Source of the DNA: Anaerolineales bacterium
GTDB lineage: Bacteria; Chloroflexota; Anaerolineae; Anaerolineales; UBA4823
Reading direction: 5' to 3'
Length of the DNA stretch: 10,761 nt
NCBI GenBank assembly: GCA_020853835.1
Contig: JADYYC010000388.1
Span: forward strand, 1-10,761
Below, one piece after another: positions 1 to 6,435 of this stretch; within the stretch, counting starts at the first letter, position 1, and each line of letters begins with the position of its first letter. A program made the translations under genes and the position numbers. The notes under the pieces are model-generated. The model made no database searches. It was given only the letters and a program-made list of their open reading frames with translations, and was not told where the DNA came from.

Positions 1-8
1 GACGGTGA

Positions 9-590
9 TCATTCAATCGCCCCGAGCGTCCGCAGGTAGTATTGAAACTGGTCCTGGCTCATAATGCCAAAGTGGCGGAAACGGATCATCCCCTCTTCGT
101 CGATAAAGAACGTGGTCGGGAGCATGTACACCTTGTAAGCCTGACTGACCTTGCTGTTCAGATCCAGCAGGACGGGATATGTGAGGCCCATGTTCTCGAC
201 AAAGGGGGCGACTTTGGCGGGACCTTCCGCCTGGTCGATGCCGATCATAGTGAAACTGGGATACTGTTCCGAGTAAGCGTCGAACATGGGCATCTCTTCG
301 ACGCAGGGGACGCACCAGGTCGCCCAGAAGTTCAAGACGACCACTTCGCCGCGCAAATCGGACAGGCGGACTGACTCGCCCTGCAAATTCTCGAGCTCGA
401 AATCATTTGCGAGCGAGCCTTCTTCGAAACGGGCCAACGGGACGGCCCCGGAGGCGCTCGACCCGCCCAGGGAGATCATCCCTGTAAGCGCCATCGCCAC
501 GATCGCGCCCACGCCAAGCAGTATCCCCACCCACAGCCCGGCCACGATCAAAATCAACTTCTTCGATTTTGGGCTTTTTTTCTCTGCCAA
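9..590 (-). CDS. Membrane-anchored TlpA/ResA-like thioredoxin
   Basis: Predicted extracytoplasmic thiol-disulfide oxidoreductase of 193 aa. Residues 12-38 form an N-terminal membrane anchor behind a lysine-rich cytoplasmic start, followed by a Gly/Ser linker. A thioredoxin-like domain covers roughly 57-190. The active site is WCVPC with C93 and C96, and the cis-proline loop is MLPTT with P158. These features match the TlpA/ResA/CcmG group. The start codon is TTG at 590; an AAGGAG ribosome site about 6 nt upstream supports it, and no better start is seen. It is the last visible gene of the operon, 50 bp after ccdA, with a small 6-bp hairpin (615-634) in the gap. Pairing with CcdA suggests it receives electrons from that carrier and reduces exported proteins. 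No c-type cytochrome genes are visible, so the upstream transpeptidases are the obvious candidate clients (inference). Confidence 0.9.
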   Translation of the reverse strand: MAEKKSPKSKKLILIVAGLWVGILLGVGAIVAMALTGMISLGGSSASGAVPLARFEEGSLANDFELENLQGESVRLSDLRGEVVVLNFWATWCVPCVEEMPMFDAYSEQYPSFTMIGIDQAEGPAKVAPFVENMGLTYPVLLDLNSKVSQAYKVYMLPTTFFIDEEGMIRFRHFGIMSQDQFQYYLRTLGAIE

Positions 591-640
591 ACCGGTCTCC
601 TTCTCAACTTCCTCTGTTCAACCGCCTCTGAACAACCGGG

Positions 641-1603
641 TCAAACGCCCTCGGAAGGGCTCGATGCCTCGATCGCGCCCCCGGCCTCCTGCTCGGCGCC
701 CCTTTCCGGCTCGGGCGAAAGCAAGAGGGCCATAGGCAGCGCCGCCGGGATAAAGGCCGCCCCGAACAGCCACCAGGTGAAGAAATGGCGCCCTTTGCGG
801 TGGGCGATGAACGCCGGGAGCAGCCCTAGGATCATCAGGCTTATCAGGATGACGACCAGGAGCTTGCCCAGCGCGACCTCGTTATACACGGTGAAGAGCG
901 AGGCGCTCGCCGCGGCAAACCGCTGAAAGCCGCCCGTCAGCAGCAACACCCCCACGATCAGCAGCAGCACGCCCATCGCGACCTCGACATAGTGCATCAC
1001 CCGGCCGTAGCGGCGCAGCACCGTCGTCACCAGGCCGATCTGCACCGAGGCGACCAGGAAGGGGATCGCCAGCCCCGCCGAATAGGCGCTGAGCAGCAAC
1101 ACGCCCTGCGAAATAGAGCCGCCGTTCAACGAAAGGGTGAGGATCGACCCGAGGATGGGGCCCACGCAAGGCGACCAGCCGGCGGAAAAGAAGATCCCCA
1201 TCAAAAACGAAGCCAGGTAGCCGCGGTTGCGGTTTGGCATGTTCTGCGAGCGCAGATCGTATTCGAGAAAGCGCAGCCGCACCAGCCCGGTCATGTGCAG
1301 ACCGAAGATGATCACTACCACCCCGCCGATGCGCGCCAGCCAGACGCGTGCATCGTAGAGCATGCCTCCCAGGGCGGCGGTCGCCACGCCCAGCAGGATG
1401 AAGACCGTGCTAAAGCCCATCACAAACGCCAGCCCGTGGCTGAGCGGAACCCAGGGGTTTGTGTGCCCGCCGCGCGCCGTCGCCACCGACCGCCCGCCCA
1501 GGTATCCGACGTACGCCGGCACCAGCGCAAAAACACACGGGGAGAGAAAGGACGCCAGGCCCGCCAAAAACGCTAAACTGACACCGATATTGGCAAATTC
1601 CAT
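641..1603 (-). CDS. ccdA: CcdA/DsbD-type transmembrane electron carrier
   Basis: Cytochrome c biogenesis/thiol-reductase transmembrane protein of 320 aa. The family passes electrons from cytoplasmic thioredoxin to thioredoxin-like proteins outside the membrane. The two conserved redox cysteines are visible: C23 in FLSPCVFALVPAYVGYLGG and C146 in GWSPCVGPILGS, in the internally repeated arrangement of CcdA. Several hydrophobic segments are present, including about 8-30, 57-80, 91-108, 128-155, 165-190, 205-224 and 245-266, plus an extra one near 275-296. An acidic, Ala/Gly-rich tail follows, making it longer than minimal CcdA proteins of about 230 aa. ATG at 1603 has an AGGAG site about 6 nt upstream. 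It lies 17 bp after the second L,D-transpeptidase and 50 bp before the TlpA-like gene, which it most likely reduces. Confidence 0.92.
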   Translation of the reverse strand: MEFANIGVSLAFLAGLASFLSPCVFALVPAYVGYLGGRSVATARGGHTNPWVPLSHGLAFVMGFSTVFILLGVATAALGGMLYDARVWLARIGGVVVIIFGLHMTGLVRLRFLEYDLRSQNMPNRNRGYLASFLMGIFFSAGWSPCVGPILGSILTLSLNGGSISQGVLLLSAYSAGLAIPFLVASVQIGLVTTVLRRYGRVMHYVEVAMGVLLLIVGVLLLTGGFQRFAAASASLFTVYNEVALGKLLVVILISLMILGLLPAFIAHRKGRHFFTWWLFGAAFIPAALPMALLLSPEPERGAEQEAGGAIEASSPSEGV

Positions 1604-1620
1604 GCTGTTCTCCTAAAGAT

Positions 1621-2709
1621 TCACATCTCCTGAACCAACACCTGCGTGCTGCCCTGCCCGCTCTGGGTGACGTCCCCAGTCTCGGCGGGGACTACCGGCA
1701 AGGTCCAGCGGAAGATCCACAGGGCGTCTTCGGGCTTGCAATTGACGCACCCGTGCGAGGTCGGCACGCCATAGCTATTATGCCAGAAGGTGGAGTGGAT
1801 CGCCATCCCCTTGCTGGCAAAGAGCGTGGTCCAGCCGATGCCGGCCAGGTCGTACCCGCCGCCGGTCGTCCCGCCGGTCATGTGCACCGACACCAGCTTG
1901 CGCCAGATGGTGTGCTTGCCCAGCGGGGTCGCCCACTCGCCCTGCGGCTTCGCCGAGCTGGCGATCTTGGGACCGGTGGACACGCGGCAGAAGTAGACCT
2001 CGCGCCCGCTTTCCATGCACGAGAGCGTTTGCTGGGTGAGGTTGATCACCACCAGCTTGTCCTCGGCTTCGGGGTTGATGGGGCTGAACTCGCTCGCATC
2101 CACGAGCCGGAAGGCGCGCCCATCCGCCCAGAAGAAATCTCCAAAGGTGCCAAAGCGGTCGCTCACACGGTACAGGGTCAGGCCCTGCTCGGTGACGGAT
2201 ATCGCGTCCATCCAGAGCACCTGGCTGTAATACAAGCGCGGCGTGCGGGTGTACTGGAGCCAGGGCGACCGCCCCGGCGGGTTGGCGAGCGTGACATCGA
2301 CGTAAGGCACGCTGACCTCCACCCACGCCCCCACAGCGCCCTGCAGGTCGCGGAGCGGTTCGTTGGGCTGGTTGCGCACCGGCTGCAGGTTGGCGGCATA
2401 AATATAGCCGTCGGGCGTCTCGGCATAGCGCTGGTCGACCCAGAGCGGCCGCGAGCCGACGCCCTCGCGCAGCCAGACCACGACCGAGTCCTCGAGCAGC
2501 TCCTTGACCACCGGGCTCTCCTCGTCGGGGCGCACCCTGACGGCCGTTTTGGCGCCCAGGGCCCTCCCCAGCCGCTCGGCCTGGGGGAAATCGGGCAGGG
2601 GCACGGACAGCCTGGGGGAAAACCCCCCGCGGGCGGGCAGAAAAGCCCCGCCCAGCGACAGCGCGGCCGCCTGCAAGAACCCTCGCCGGGTCAATCTGCT
2701 CCTGGTCAC
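1621..2709 (-). CDS. Tat-exported L,D-transpeptidase (YkuD), second paralogue
   Basis: L,D-transpeptidase expected to form 3-3 peptidoglycan cross-links or attach proteins to stem peptides outside the cell. From the chosen GTG start (2709) it is 362 aa. The N-terminus has a twin-arginine signal (TRRGFLQ) and an Ala/Leu h-region. Next comes a stretch resembling an SH3-like domain (about 50-112), then the YkuD domain (about 218-338) with H305 and the catalytic motif SHGCVNC (H319, C321). Extra cysteines C231, C241 and C324 are shared with the upstream paralogue. An in-frame TTG at 2730 is possible and would overlap the preceding gene. GTG is preferred because GGAAGGG lies upstream and it gives a compact Tat signal. 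The gap to the preceding stop is only 4 bp, so the two paralogues are probably translationally coupled. It arose by tandem duplication. Confidence 0.9.
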   Translation of the reverse strand: MTRSRLTRRGFLQAAALSLGGAFLPARGGFSPRLSVPLPDFPQAERLGRALGAKTAVRVRPDEESPVVKELLEDSVVVWLREGVGSRPLWVDQRYAETPDGYIYAANLQPVRNQPNEPLRDLQGAVGAWVEVSVPYVDVTLANPPGRSPWLQYTRTPRLYYSQVLWMDAISVTEQGLTLYRVSDRFGTFGDFFWADGRAFRLVDASEFSPINPEAEDKLVVINLTQQTLSCMESGREVYFCRVSTGPKIASSAKPQGEWATPLGKHTIWRKLVSVHMTGGTTGGGYDLAGIGWTTLFASKGMAIHSTFWHNSYGVPTSHGCVNCKPEDALWIFRWTLPVVPAETGDVTQSGQGSTQVLVQEM

Positions 2710-2713
2710 CGCT

Positions 2714-3868
2714 TCACCCTTCCACCACAACGACCTGTGTGCTGGCCTCCCCGCTCACGGTTACATCTACCATGCCAGGGTCGTAGGCGACTTCGGGCGC
2801 GGTCCAACGGAAGACCCATTTGGCGTCCTCGGGAAGGCAGTTCACGCACCCGTGCGACATCGGGTCGCCATAGTTGTTGTGCCAGAAGGTGGAGTGGATC
2901 GCCACCCCGCCCACCGCAAAGATCGTCGTCCACGAGATGCCTGGAAGGTCGTAGCCCGCCCCCGTGGTGCCGCCGCTCATCTGGAGCGAGACGTATTTGC
3001 GCGTGACGCGGTGTTTGCCGACCGGCGTAGCCCATTTGTCCACCGGGTTGCCGTACATATCGAACTTGGCGCCCGTGGAAACGCGGCAGAAATACGCCTC
3101 CCGCTCGCCTTCGAAGCAGGACAGCGTCTGGTGGGCCAGGTCGATCACCACCTTTTTATCCTCGGCGTCGGGCGAGATCGGTTCCAGGTCGTCCGCGGTG
3201 ATCGGACGCAGGGCTTCGGCGGCGACCCACAGCATGTCCACCCCGCCGTAATAGTTGGGGTTGAGGCGGTACAAAACGCCGCCATCTGCCTGTTTGATCT
3301 GATCGGCCCAGAAGGACTGCCCATAATAGACCCTGAGCGGCAGGCCCTGTTCCAGCTTGGCTTCCGCCCAGGAGTGCGAGGAGGGCGCCCCTTTGTCGAG
3401 GGCGGCCTCCGCATAAGGCACGGTCACTTCGACCCACATCCCCGCCCCCCTCGAAGAGGGCGGCAGGCTCTCCACGGCCTGGTTGGGGCGGTTGAAGACC
3501 GGCTGCAGGTAGGGCCCGTAGATGAACCCCTTTGGCGTCTCGACCCAGCGCTGGTTGTTGAAGATGTAGGCAGGCGCCTCGCCGGAGACCTCGCGCAGCC
3601 AGGGCACCACCGCGTCTTCGTAAAGCACGCCCAGGGTCTGGCTGTCGGGGTCGGGGCGGGTTTTAAGCTCCACCATGCCGACCGCCACGCGGCCCAGGCG
3701 CTCGTAATTGGGAAATTCCGGAAGCAGGGCCGGCAGACGCCAGGATCTGAAAGCCAGCCCCCCCAGGCTCAGCGCGGTCATCTTGAGAAAATCCCTTCTG
3801 GAGAACCCGGAGGTTCGGGGAGGCGAGGGGCGGGGCGGGGGTTTTGGTTTTTTTCGATGCATAGACAT
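2714..3868 (-). CDS. Tat-exported L,D-transpeptidase (YkuD), first paralogue
   Basis: L,D-transpeptidase of 384 aa and first gene of the cell-wall/thiol operon. The N-terminus is long, basic and proline-rich, followed by the Tat motif SRRDFLK (23-29) and a hydrophobic segment (about 31-41). An SH3-like region spans about 58-124. The YkuD domain spans about 238-356, with H325 and SHGCVNC (H339, C341, C344). C251 and C261 flank the YFCRVSTG strand and match positions in the downstream paralogue, so the four-cysteine set is a shared trait. ATG at 3868 is the first usable start, with ATG at 3862 as an alternative; neither has a convincing Shine-Dalgarno. The cysteine must be a free thiol to work, which fits the CcdA and TlpA-like genes in the same operon. 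Which cross-link or ligation it performs cannot be read from sequence. Confidence 0.91.
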   Translation of the reverse strand: MSMHRKKPKPPPRPSPPRTSGFSRRDFLKMTALSLGGLAFRSWRLPALLPEFPNYERLGRVAVGMVELKTRPDPDSQTLGVLYEDAVVPWLREVSGEAPAYIFNNQRWVETPKGFIYGPYLQPVFNRPNQAVESLPPSSRGAGMWVEVTVPYAEAALDKGAPSSHSWAEAKLEQGLPLRVYYGQSFWADQIKQADGGVLYRLNPNYYGGVDMLWVAAEALRPITADDLEPISPDAEDKKVVIDLAHQTLSCFEGEREAYFCRVSTGAKFDMYGNPVDKWATPVGKHRVTRKYVSLQMSGGTTGAGYDLPGISWTTIFAVGGVAIHSTFWHNNYGDPMSHGCVNCLPEDAKWVFRWTAPEVAYDPGMVDVTVSGEASTQVVVVEG

Positions 3869-3925
3869 GTCAGGCGCTTTTCAAAATCAGGCGGCTGCCT
3901 GTTTTTTTACCGCTAAAACGGGTTA

Positions 3926-3954
3926 AGCATACCCGCGATGAATCGATGGGTCAA
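3926..3954 (-). promoter_or_regulatory. Candidate sigma70-type promoter of the transpeptidase operon
   Basis: On the minus strand a -35-like TTGACC (3949-3954) and a -10-like TATGCT (3926-3931) are separated by 17 bp. This places a start of transcription near 3919, about 50 nt before the ATG of the first transpeptidase. The match is good at -35 and moderate at -10. It is the only reasonable promoter in the 135 bp between the mobile element and the gene. Confidence 0.5.
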
Positions 3955-3975
3955 TAGCCATCGATTCATGCGCGG
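3933..3975. promoter_or_regulatory. Long palindrome overlapping the operon promoter
   Basis: ATGAATCGATGG (3938-3949) and its exact complement (3958-3969) flank an 8-base loop. Outside them CCGCG (3933-3937) pairs with CGCGG (3971-3975) across one bulged G, giving about 17 bp in total. No T-run adjoins either side, so it is a poor intrinsic terminator. The palindrome covers the candidate -35 and spacer of the transpeptidase promoter, so a repressor or activator site is the more likely reading. I do not recognise the regulator. Confidence 0.55.
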
Positions 3976-3995
3976 ATTAACGTTTTGTTAGAAGA

Positions 3996-4003
3996 CAAAG
4001 CCG
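3996..4003. repeat. Left 8-bp flanking direct repeat (target duplication)
   Basis: CAAAGCCG directly abuts the left terminal inverted repeat at 4004. Its partner CAAAGTCG (7316-7323) directly abuts the right terminal repeat. Seven of eight bases match, and IS1-family elements commonly create duplications of 8-9 bp. Confidence 0.5.
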
Positions 4004-4013
4004 GATAGTCTCC

Positions 4014-4952
4014 CTAACAAGTGTTGTTTGCGGTTGGTAAAACCACGGACATCAAAAGCTCTTTAACAGTCCAAATATGATCCGTTAGGCCAGCGGCCAT
4101 TGCCGGAGTGCGCGGAGTCCATTTCGCGGGGTCCTCATCGGCAGCCGGCGCCCGCAAGCTTTTGTGGAGGCGAATCCAGTTGTAATAGGCATCCTCCCAA
4201 ATCACTCCCGCGCGATGATTGCTGTTTGACCATTTGCAGATAGCGCCAGTCTTTGCCCGGTTTGGGACGGGTGGGCGGACGACCGCGACCGCTATATTCA
4301 GGCACCAGGCCGTAGACGGCCAAGATCGCATCGTCGATCCCACCCCAGCCATCCGATAGAAGTGGCGGCGGACCGTCCGGATGCCCCCAACGCTTCAGGG
4401 TCTGGAACACCTGGAGATTGGCTCGGGTCTCATCCTTGCCGATCCCCCGCGTCACCCGCAGGCGACTGTCCATGTCCATCAAGGTCGAAATCCAGAAGGA
4501 GCCACATTCCTCGGTTTCGGGGTACCCTTTTTTTCGCCCTTGTTTTGGACAAACGACCACAGTCCGTCGATCTGCGCCCGTTTCAGGTGGAAGTCCCGCA
4601 TCAGGACTTCGTCCAGTTCTTGGTGATGCTGGGCGGTTTCTCGCAACCAGCGCAGAATCGTGTCTTCTTTGATCCCTTTGACCCGGCTCAAGATACTGAT
4701 GCGGTTCCCTTCGGCCAGTAACGCCAACACTTCCAGAATTTGGGCCATTGCAGCGTGCTTGCGAAAGAAGAGCGTGCCTTTGGTTTCGGTAAAGGTCTTG
4801 CCACACGTCTTGCATTGGTAGCGCTGCACCCCCGGTTTGGTTTTGCCTAGCTTTTTAAGGTTCCTTTGGTGCGGATCATGTTGTAGCTTGCCATAATCTG
4901 GGCAAGCAGGGTTTGAACTAAAATCTTTCGGTTGGGCAATTTGTGGCGCCAT
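4014..4952 (-). pseudogene. IS1-family transposase, frameshifted and internally deleted
   Basis: Three reading frames carry pieces of one transposase. Frame one starts at ATG 4952 (GGGAG about 5 nt upstream) and stops at 4479. It contains a zinc-binding region with RYQCKTCGKTF, a helix-turn-helix around ILSRVKGIKEDTILRWL, and the first catalytic Asp in QIDGLWSFV. The frame then moves by -1 at an A-run (4527-4533) and continues as GYPETEECGSFWIST, and on to LLSDGWGG with the second Asp and the segment ending YLQMVK. A second jump near 4205-4228 leads to WEDAYYNWIRLHKSLR and TPAMAAGLTDHIWTVKELL, ending at 4014. Between YLQMVK and WEDAYYN the part that should hold the catalytic Glu is missing, indicating an internal deletion. 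The first shift could be programmed; the second is damage. No functional enzyme is expected. Confidence 0.85.
4527..4533 (-). other. Slippery heptamer A AAA AAG in the transposase
   Basis: In the first transposase frame the codons read GAA AAA AAG, forming the heptamer A_AAA_AAG. A -1 slip here places the ribosome in exactly the frame that encodes GYPETEECGSFW. IS1 itself uses A_AAA_AAC for a -1 frameshift, and E. coli dnaX uses this same heptamer. A GGGTACCC palindrome follows directly. A simple one-base loss in a homopolymer would look identical. Confidence 0.45.
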
Positions 4953-5030
4953 TCCGTCTCCCACTACTTCTATTTGCCCAAATCTTACCCCAAAACACAC
5001 CGGTTTTTTTGAGGGAGACTATCAACTTAG

Positions 5031-5231
5031 GGGATGGTTCAAAAAACGGCAGAGATAGGGTAACACTTTTTGAACGTCTTAAATTATTCCCTGCGGTGTC
5101 ATGTGCGATTTTCACCCGAAAATGTGGCGTTGAATAGCACTTTTGCTCATAATTCATCCATATTTAGAGGGCGTCTACCGAAAGGAATTTTTGAGCCTCG
5201 AAAAAAGTGTTGCCCAATTATGAACCATCCC
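5031..5231. mobile_element. MITE-like element with GGGATGGTTCA ends
   Basis: An 11-bp terminal repeat GGGATGGTTCA (5031-5041) is exactly complemented by TGAACCATCCC (5221-5231). A second subterminal pair, GTAACACTTTTT (5060-5071) and AAAAAGTGTTGC (5202-5213), is inverted with one mismatch. The 201-bp interior has no coding capacity. This is the structure of a non-autonomous element mobilised by a transposase elsewhere. A two-base AG on both sides is too short to call a target duplication. Confidence 0.55.
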
Positions 5232-5335
5232 AGACTTTGGATTACCCTACAGATGGGAAGGAAATTACTCTGTCCTGATAGGGAATTAAGATATTGCGAA
5301 ATTTCATAGAATAAAAGGATCGATAAAACTTAACA

Positions 5336-5496
5336 AGGGGCTGTCTAAAAAGAAGATAGCCCCTTGTTGATTTCCCACTTAGCACTCAATTTCGAGTGTA
5401 AAAGCGTTCGGTTGTTCCACAAAGGAGCATATTTTGATGATTCTCTCCTACAAGGGGCTGTCCAAAAAGAAAGAGCGGTCTTTTTGGACAGCCCCT
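5336..5496. mobile_element. MITE-like element built from four copies of one IS-like end
   Basis: Outer ends GGGGCTGTCTAAAAAGA (5337-5353) and TCTTTTTGGACAGCCCC (5479-5495) are inverted repeats matching at 16 of 17 positions. Each end is itself half of a hairpin. On the left, AACAAGGGGCTGTC (5332-5345) faces GATAGCCCCTTGTT (5355-5368). On the right, a perfect 18-bp inverted repeat occupies 5453-5470 and 5479-5496 with an 8-base loop. Such G/C-rich GGGGCTGTC ends are typical of several IS families, but I cannot name one with confidence. No coding content. Confidence 0.5.
5453..5496 (-). terminator. Strong hairpin downstream of the exported-protein genes
   Basis: A perfect 18-bp stem with an 8-base loop lies about 40 bp beyond the stop codon of the minus-strand gene ending at 5535. 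It would fold in that transcript and could terminate it. There is no clean T-run after it, and the hairpin is better explained as mobile-element ends, so terminator activity is only possible. Confidence 0.3.
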
Positions 5497-5534
5497 CAAT
5501 GATTTTATGGATATGATCATCTAGCAATGCCATA

Positions 5535-6362
5535 TTATTCGTTCATTATCGAAGGGAGGAATACCTTGTTTGCAGGGAACATAATAGCATTGCAAATACT
5601 ACCACCTGATCCCGCAGCCCAATAACGTGGATCATCCGCCATATTTATCCGTGCGCCATAATGTTGAGGACAGATGGCAGCAGGGGCTGCAAAGAGGCTA
5701 TTGACTGAACTATTATTGAAAGGCCATTCCCTAAACCCATCTATCCAACTATTATATTGGGGGTGCCACATGTGGAATTCTCCAAACTCATAGGGATCTG
5801 TGGTTGTGTTCCATCCCTCCTCCATATTTACATCGATATCGTAAACGTTTTTGCTATCAGACAATATTTTTGCTACGGTACGAGAAACCCCCTGACTATC
5901 TTCGACCCTTGCTGTCCAAAAGTCCTCACCAGAATAAGTAACAAGTTCAACTTTATAAAAACTCCCAAAGTCAACAAATTCCCCAACTTCCCCTTGACAT
6001 CCAAGATTTCCGTATGTAGGTTCACCATAATAACAAGTAACACCAGGTTCTGCATAAACAAACCAGTGTAGACCATCGTTATAGGCTACTATACCTACTT
6101 GACTGAATTTATGACCATATAGCCCTGGTTCATCATCTAAATCGACGCTTATCCATGCATTCGTAAATATTTGGCCATTATTTCCTGTGGGTCCTCCTCC
6201 TGAGGCTAACCATACTTGATAATCATGATAATTGGGGACCATTGGAATATCGGTTCTTAAATCAACAACAATGAAGTCATTGCCGGCTTTTACGGAGGTA
6301 GATGTCAAGATAGCAAGAACAATCAGCCCAATGATACCGATGAAGGCTTTATGGTGCAGCAT
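5535..6362 (-). CDS. Secreted protein of unknown function with FLPSIMNE tail
   Basis: A 275-aa exported protein from ATG 6362. A GGGGAGG ribosome site about 5 nt upstream decides this start over an upstream in-frame TTG (6380). It has a classical signal peptide: HHK, then hydrophobic residues 8-20, with likely cleavage after VKA at 26. The mature part is rich in Trp, Tyr, Asn and Gly and predicted mostly beta. Short motifs include WTARVEDSQGV (149-159) and many aromatic residues around FHMWHPQYNSWIDGF. Four cysteines (C110, C122, C231, C257) could form two disulfides. The last residues, VFLPSIMNE, resemble the LP-containing C-terminal endings I recall on many exported Chloroflexota proteins. 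I do not recognise the family; a carbohydrate-binding or peptidase-like beta-sandwich is only a guess. Probably co-transcribed with the upstream gene. The AT-rich codon choice contrasts with the flanking operons. Confidence 0.75.
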   Translation of the reverse strand: MLHHKAFIGIIGLIVLAILTSTSVKAGNDFIVVDLRTDIPMVPNYHDYQVWLASGGGPTGNNGQIFTNAWISVDLDDEPGLYGHKFSQVGIVAYNDGLHWFVYAEPGVTCYYGEPTYGNLGCQGEVGEFVDFGSFYKVELVTYSGEDFWTARVEDSQGVSRTVAKILSDSKNVYDIDVNMEEGWNTTTDPYEFGEFHMWHPQYNSWIDGFREWPFNNSSVNSLFAAPAAICPQHYGARINMADDPRYWAAGSGGSICNAIMFPANKVFLPSIMNE

Positions 6363-6435
6363 TGTGTCCTCCCCGTTCAATTTTTTCGGGTGTAGATGCT
6401 GCAGGAGCTGGATAGGAAAACGGTGTTGGTGTTTC

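Larger units (their letters stand above)
4004..5023 (-). mobile_element. IS1-family insertion sequence, decayed
   Basis: This element of about 1 kb is bounded by perfect 12-bp inverted repeats, GATAGTCTCCCT (4004-4015) and AGGGAGACTATC (5012-5023). It carries a single broken transposase gene on the minus strand that fills the space between the ends. Family assignment rests on the protein layout: a zinc-binding N-terminus, a helix-turn-helix, then DGLWSFV and SDGW motifs comparable to IS1 InsB DEQWGYV and TDGW. Its own immediate flanks do not form a direct repeat. Confidence 0.8.
5024..5534. other. AT-rich non-coding stretch with mobile-element debris
   Basis: No credible gene lies between the IS1-type element and the exported-protein gene. 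The stretch holds two MITE-like elements (5031-5231 and 5336-5496). The segment between them (5232-5335) and the 38 bases after the second show no recognisable feature. A 62-codon open frame on the minus strand here runs through the second element and has no family-like features. Confidence 0.6.

Noticed and set aside
615..634. TGTTCA/TGAACA hairpin between ccdA and the thioredoxin gene as a terminator
   Set aside because: Six base pairs, no T-run, and the next gene has its own good ribosome site in the same direction, so read-through within one operon is more likely.
2504..3916. 470-codon open frame on the plus strand opposite the transpeptidases (and a 417-codon one at 1753-3006)
   Set aside because: Both are antisense shadows of the two Tat-exported transpeptidases and show no domain features of their own.
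3933..3975. Palindrome as an intrinsic terminator of copA
   Set aside because: No T-run follows on either strand, and it overlaps a plausible promoter. The operator reading is preferred, though a transcript-level role is not excluded.
4014..4352. Separate 112-aa gene
   Set aside because: It is the C-terminal piece of the broken transposase (WEDAYYNWIRLHKSLR, TPAMAAGLTDHIWTVKELL), not an independent gene.
5345..5533. 62-codon minus-strand frame
   Set aside because: It translates straight through the MITE-like hairpins (its end reads the inverted repeats) and has no family-like sequence.
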